DNA from: JBFAPK01 sp040676675
Lineage (GTDB): Bacteria; Actinomycetota; Actinomycetes; Mycobacteriales; Micromonosporaceae
NCBI RefSeq assembly: GCF_040676675.1
Contig: NZ_JBFAPK010000059.1
Coordinates: forward strand, 1 to 36,362
Direction: 5' to 3'
Length of the DNA: 36,362 nt
Below, one piece after another: positions 33,174 to 36,362 of the stretch. A program made the translations under genes and the position numbers. Every line of letters begins with the position of its first letter. Positions within the stretch are counted from its first letter, which is position 1. The notes beneath the pieces are model-generated. The model saw nothing but the letters and a program-made list of their open reading frames with translations, did no database searches and was not told the origin of the DNA.

Positions 33174-33730
33174 CGACGGCTGGTGGCGGGGCGCGGTCCG
33201 GGCTTGTGGGCTGGTGTGGTCTCGCGCTGGTTGGCCACTTCCACTGTGGCCGGGACAGGCGCTCGTGAAGTACACACTCGCCACTAGGACCCCATCCGAT
33301 TCGGACGGGACGTGGGCGCCTAATCCGGACATCCGTTGAAGGGGCGAAACCGGCGGCTACGTCCGGCACGACCGGGCCGAAGCTCCGGCCATTGGGGAAA
33401 CCCGCCGGAAAATCGTGACCGTCGGCACCAGTGTGACCGGCGTTGCCGGACGGGACAGAATGAATGCCAAGACGTCAATTTCCGGGCTGGTCGTAACGGG
33501 GCGGCCGACGGGAACGAAAACCGTCGTTATCACCCGGCGCCCGCCCGTCCGCCCGATAGGGCCCCGCGGTGCCGGTACCGCCCGCCCGGCCCGATAGCAC
33601 GACTCACCTCCCTAAGCCGGCAATTCATAAAAGCTTCGATAATGCGACCAAAGCTCGCAACGCGTCCTAATGTCGGTCGTGGCCCGGCTTCCGCCGAGCG
33701 AAGGCAACAGGGATCGGAGTGACACAAGTC

Positions 33731-35345
33731 ATGTCTAAGAAGTTCTTCGGCAAGGTTGTCGTTGGCGCCGCGCTCGGCGGCGTCTCCCTGCTCGTCTGTT
33801 CTCCCGGAATCGCGATGGCGGACAACGGTCCGCACAAAGCGGATGGGAAATACGAAGAGGGACGAATTCTCAGCAAACCGCACGTGGTGAAGAGCGGCGA
33901 CGAGGCGAAGATCATCGAGATCTGCAAGTCACCGCAGGACTACCCGTGGGTCGCGTCCAAGATCACCGGCAAGCTCCAGCTGAAACCGGTGGACGACGCG
34001 GAGAAGGACGGCGGCTGGGCCAAGGAAGAGTCCGACAAAAAGGACTACAAGTCTGAGGAAGACTACCAAAGCTACAAGAAGGACAAAGACTACAAGAAGG
34101 ACAAGGACTACCAGGAATACCAGAAGGACAAGGTCTACAAGAACGACAAGGAATACCAGGACTACAAGGATTACAAGGACTACCAGGAGTACCGGAAGTA
34201 CAAGGAGGAGAAGTCCTCCGAGGAGCACGCCGCCCCGAGCGGGACGGCGACCGGTGACAGCCACGCGAAGACCGAGTCGCACGCGCCGGGCGAGTCGGAG
34301 AAGGCCCCGAACGGACAGCAGCCCGGCGAGGAAAAGGCCCCCGAGAAGAAGGCTCCCGAAAAGGCGCCCATGTCCGGTTCCGGCGGGGGCGTGATCGTCC
34401 AGGACTTCGCCTACTCGGAGGACTCGAGCAGCGGCTACGAGCACGAGGAGTGGGGCGCCAAGGACGACAAGGGCAAGAAGGACGACAAGGCCAAGGACGA
34501 CAAGAGCGGCAGCGACTGGGACGCCAAGGGTGACGACGCCAAGAAGGACGAAAAGACCTACGGCGACAGCAAGAAGGACGACCAGGGCTGGGACGCCAAG
34601 AAGGACGAAGAAGGCAAGAAAGACGACAAAAAGGCCTACGACGACAAGGCCGAGAAGGACGACAAGGCCAAGGACGACAAGGCCTACGGCGACAGCACCA
34701 AGGACGAGAAGAGCTGGGACGCCAAGGGCGACGACGCCAAGAAGGACGAAAAAGCCTACGGCGACAGCAAGAAGGACGACCAGGGCTGGGACGCCAAGAA
34801 GGACGAAGAAGGCAAGAAAGACGACAAAAAGGCCTACGACGACAAGGCCGNNNNNNNNNNNNNNNNNNNNNNNNNNNNNNNNNNNNNNNNNNNNNNNNNN
34901 NNNNNNNNNNNNNNNNNNNNNNNNNNNNNNNNNNNNNNNNNNNNNNNNGAAGGACGACAAGGCCAAGGACGACAAGGCCTACGGCGACAGCACCAAGGAC
35001 GAGAAGAGCTGGGACGCCAAGGGCGACGACGCCAAGAAGGACGAGGAAAAGGGCAAGGGCTACGAGGGCAAGGGCTACGAGGGTTACGGCGAGGAGTACG
35101 TCTACGCCACGACCGTGAAGATCGATAAGCACGCCAAGCCCGGCGAGTACGAGCTCAAGGGTTCCTGCGGCACCGGCAAGCTGGTCATCGTACCGACCGG
35201 CTCGGTCAACGGCGGCGACGGCGGCGTGGCGGGTACCGGCCTCGACGGCGGCCTCGCGGCCGGCGGCGTCGGCATGCTCGGCGCGGCCGCGCTCGGCGGC
35301 CTCTTCCTGATGCGGCGGCCTCGGACCGATGGCCCGCTCGCCTGA
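33731..35345 (+). CDS. Secreted, C-terminally anchored repeat protein; probable sortase substrate (gapped)
   Basis: From ATG 33731 (GTG 33719 possible, AGGGA upstream), a signal peptide (KKFFGKVVVGAALGGVSLLV, cleavage after AMA) leads to a beta-like part, SKPHVVKSGDEAKIIEICKS. A Lys/Asp/Tyr-rich segment (KDYKKDKDYQEY and variants) follows, then a Glu/Pro/Ser spacer and 66-residue charged repeats. The C-terminus has a second beta-like part (TVKIDKHAKPGEYELKGSCG, KLVIVPTG), a Gly-rich spacer, a hydrophobic helix (GMLGAAALGGLFLM) and the tail RRPR. This is the cell-wall sorting layout, but without LPxTG. The reading frame shifts across the 98-N gap only because the N count is wrong. The gene overlaps the sortase gene by 17 bases. 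Its two beta-like ends may form one Ig-like domain. Confidence 0.85.
34517..35044 (+). repeat. 198-bp (66-residue) tandem repeat in the surface-protein gene
   Basis: The WDAKGDDAKKDE motif recurs at 34517 and 34715, exactly 198 bases apart, and again at 35010 after the assembly gap. The first 136 bases of units one and two differ at only about three positions. Each unit encodes Lys/Asp/Glu-rich sequence with AYGDS, QGWDAKKDEEG and AYDDKA blocks. Confidence 0.9.
34851..34948. other. Assembly gap (98 N) inside the tandem repeat
   Basis: The bases flanking the N run join perfectly in repeat phase if one base (the A of a GAG codon) is missing between them. The real gap is therefore 1 base plus a whole number of 198-bp units, not 98. 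Confidence 0.95.
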
Positions 35346-36063
35346 GGCGGCGACGAGAGGGGCCGGCGGCCGTCACGGATCTCCGTGGCGCGCCGCCGGC
35401 ACCGGCCTCGTTGCCGTGCTGGCCCTCCTGGGCGCCGGTCTGATCGGCGCCTCGTTGAAGCAACCACCATCGCTGCGCCCGCCCCAGCCCGTCGCGGAGG
35501 CGGCGCCACCCGAGCTGGAACCGGCGACCGACCCCTCCCCGCTCAGCGCCGAGCCAGGGACCCCGCCCTCCCCCTCCGCCACCGCCATCCCCGGTCCGGT
35601 CGGGCGGTCCCGGTCCGAGCCGACCGACATCAGCATCCCGAAGATCGGGGTTGCCGCGAAGATCATCTCGCTGGGCGTCAACGCGGACGGCACCATACAG
35701 GTACCGCCGCTGGAGCGGGCGCAGCTCGCCGGCTGGTACCAGCCGGGCCCCAGTCCGGGGGAGGTCGGCAACTCGGTCATCGTGGGGCACGTCGACTCGT
35801 ACGCGATCGGCCCCGCGGTCTTCTTCCGGCTCGGCGAACTGAAGCCCGGCGACACCGTGCTGGTGACCCGCAAGGATCGTACGGTGGTCCGGTTCCGGGT
35901 CGACGGGGTGAAGGCGTTCCCCAAGACGGCCTTCCCGACCGAGCAGGTCTACGGCGCGTCCGAGCAGCCCAGCCTGCGCCTGGTGACCTGCGGCGGCAAG
36001 TTCAACGAGAAGACCCGCAGCTACCCCGACAACATCATCGTGTTCGCGACGCTCATCCCCTGA
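35329..36063 (+). CDS. Class F-type sortase
   Basis: Sortases cut a C-terminal sorting signal and link the protein to the cell wall. The 244-residue protein has an N-terminal membrane helix (GTGLVAVLALLGAGLIGASL), a Pro/Ser-rich spacer (about 45-90) and the sortase barrel. The active site is visible as His154 (VGHVDSY), Cys221 (LVTCGGKF) and Arg230 (KTRSYPDNIIVFA). The lack of a C-terminal helix and the overall layout fit actinobacterial class F. The ATG at 35329 lies inside the end of the repeat-protein gene (17-base overlap) with no clear ribosome-binding site, so translation is probably coupled. The overlapped protein is its likely substrate. Confidence 0.92.
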   Translation: MARSPEAATRGAGGRHGSPWRAAGTGLVAVLALLGAGLIGASLKQPPSLRPPQPVAEAAPPELEPATDPSPLSAEPGTPPSPSATAIPGPVGRSRSEPTDISIPKIGVAAKIISLGVNADGTIQVPPLERAQLAGWYQPGPSPGEVGNSVIVGHVDSYAIGPAVFFRLGELKPGDTVLVTRKDRTVVRFRVDGVKAFPKTAFPTEQVYGASEQPSLRLVTCGGKFNEKTRSYPDNIIVFATLIP

Positions 36064-36089
36064 GCCCGCGTGGCTCGCGCGAGAGCCGA

Positions 36090-36123
36090 CGAGCCCCGGC
36101 CCGGCACCGCCCGCCGGGGCTCG
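36090..36123 (+). terminator. Terminator after the sortase gene
   Basis: A perfect 11-bp stem (36090-36100 with 36113-36123) has a 12-base loop, 26 bases past the stop. Confidence 0.65.
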
Positions 36124-36266
36124 CGGCCGTCCGGCCCAGCAGGGTCACCCGGACGGGTGGGAGCCCGGCACCCCACCGCGGCCGCCCGCGGCCCGGCAGC
36201 CCCGGCCGGCAGGCCCACCACGCCCACCGCCGGACACGGCCCGGCGGCCCGGCCGGTCGGCCTGCC

Positions 36267-36362
36267 ATGGTGCTGGTCTGCCCGCGCGACTTCTCCAACG
36301 AACCGGTCGGCGCGCTGCTCGACGTACGCAAGCAACTGCTGGTGCTGCGCCGTCAGCTGGCC
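36267..36362 (+). CDS. Possible start of a further gene, cut by window end
   Basis: From the ATG at 36267 the frame stays open to the window end and gives 32 residues, beginning MVLVCPRDFSNEPVGALLD, with a natural-looking composition and G/C at almost all third codon positions. No ribosome-binding site is seen, the start may be elsewhere, and I do not recognise the protein. Confidence 0.35.
   Translation, partial: MVLVCPRDFSNEPVGALLDVRKQLLVLRRQLA

Larger units (their letters stand above)
32688..33730. other. Long divergent intergenic region with structured elements
   Basis: The 1,043 bases separate the transglycosylase-like gene (minus) from the repeat surface-protein gene (plus). Contents are a 25-bp tandem repeat (32871-32929) and small hairpins at 32975-32989 (CCACC/GGTGG) and 33007-33040 (CACCCGG/CCGGGTG). 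A longer inverted repeat lies at 33123-33173, and an AT-rich stretch near 33620-33645 includes GATAAT (33638-33643), a plausible -10 for the surface-protein gene. Several short open frames exist, but none has a ribosome-binding site plus coding character. The leader on the minus strand may be several hundred bases long. Confidence 0.55.

Noticed and set aside
33001..33360. A definite cyclic-di-AMP riboswitch call
   Set aside because: Position and gene type are suggestive, but I could not match the conserved core by eye; left as a test in the findings.
33929..34975. Long antisense frames over the repeat region
   Set aside because: They are Leu/Val-rich mirror readings of Lys/Asp codons (CTT/GTC), so they are artefacts of the repeat composition.
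33731..35345. Frameshifted pseudogene in the surface-protein gene
   Set aside because: The frame change arises only from the 98-N filler; repeat phase shows the gene is intact.

Overview
The window is very GC-rich, with the codon use of an actinomycete. A four-gene conservon, a CBM2-GH6 cellulase with a Pro/Thr linker, LutABC and a class F-type sortase point to a saprophytic member of the Micromonosporaceae (Micromonospora-like). This placement is an inference from gene content and style, not from a marker gene. I see no tRNA, rRNA, CRISPR array, integrase or transposase.

Left part (1-9400). A secreted HEXXH metallopeptidase-like protein, cut by the window edge, is followed by a strong terminator and a secreted cysteine-rich protein of unknown function. 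On the minus strand lies a xylose block: xylA, then xylB, then an amidohydrolase, with a divergent ROK-family repressor. An AT-rich candidate operator sits between xylA and the repressor gene, and a 22-bp-arm palindrome sits between xylA and xylB. A MarR regulator and a SpoIIE-type phosphatase gene follow, back to back.

Middle part (10600-23200). Minus-strand genes encode a WbaP-type sugar-phosphate transferase, a membrane-anchored substrate-binding plus VWA protein, and a beta-propeller lactonase. Divergent from these is the plus-strand lactate-oxidation operon lutABC. A tightly overlapping conservon (cvnA-B-C-D) follows on the minus strand: sensor kinase, roadblock protein, DUF742 protein and small GTPase.

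Right part (23200-36362). A clade-typical heme catalase is divergent from two adjacent genes that share a short helical domain. Next come a sodium:solute symporter with a small two-helix membrane neighbour, and an acidic disordered protein. A GH6 cellobiohydrolase has a CelR/CebR-like operator (TGGGAGCGCTTCCA) upstream. A lytic transglycosylase-like cell-wall protein has a long untranslated or intergenic leader. The last unit is a secreted, C-terminally anchored protein full of charged and tyrosine-rich repeats, overlapped by a sortase gene. Its two ends look like the halves of one Ig-like domain into which the repeats are inserted. The assembly breaks (98 N) inside a 198-bp tandem repeat of this gene, and simple arithmetic on the repeat shows the N run has the wrong length. 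This sortase-substrate pair is the best candidate here for something not yet described.

Many gene ends carry long perfect hairpins without T-tracts, as is usual for actinobacterial terminators; they are listed separately.
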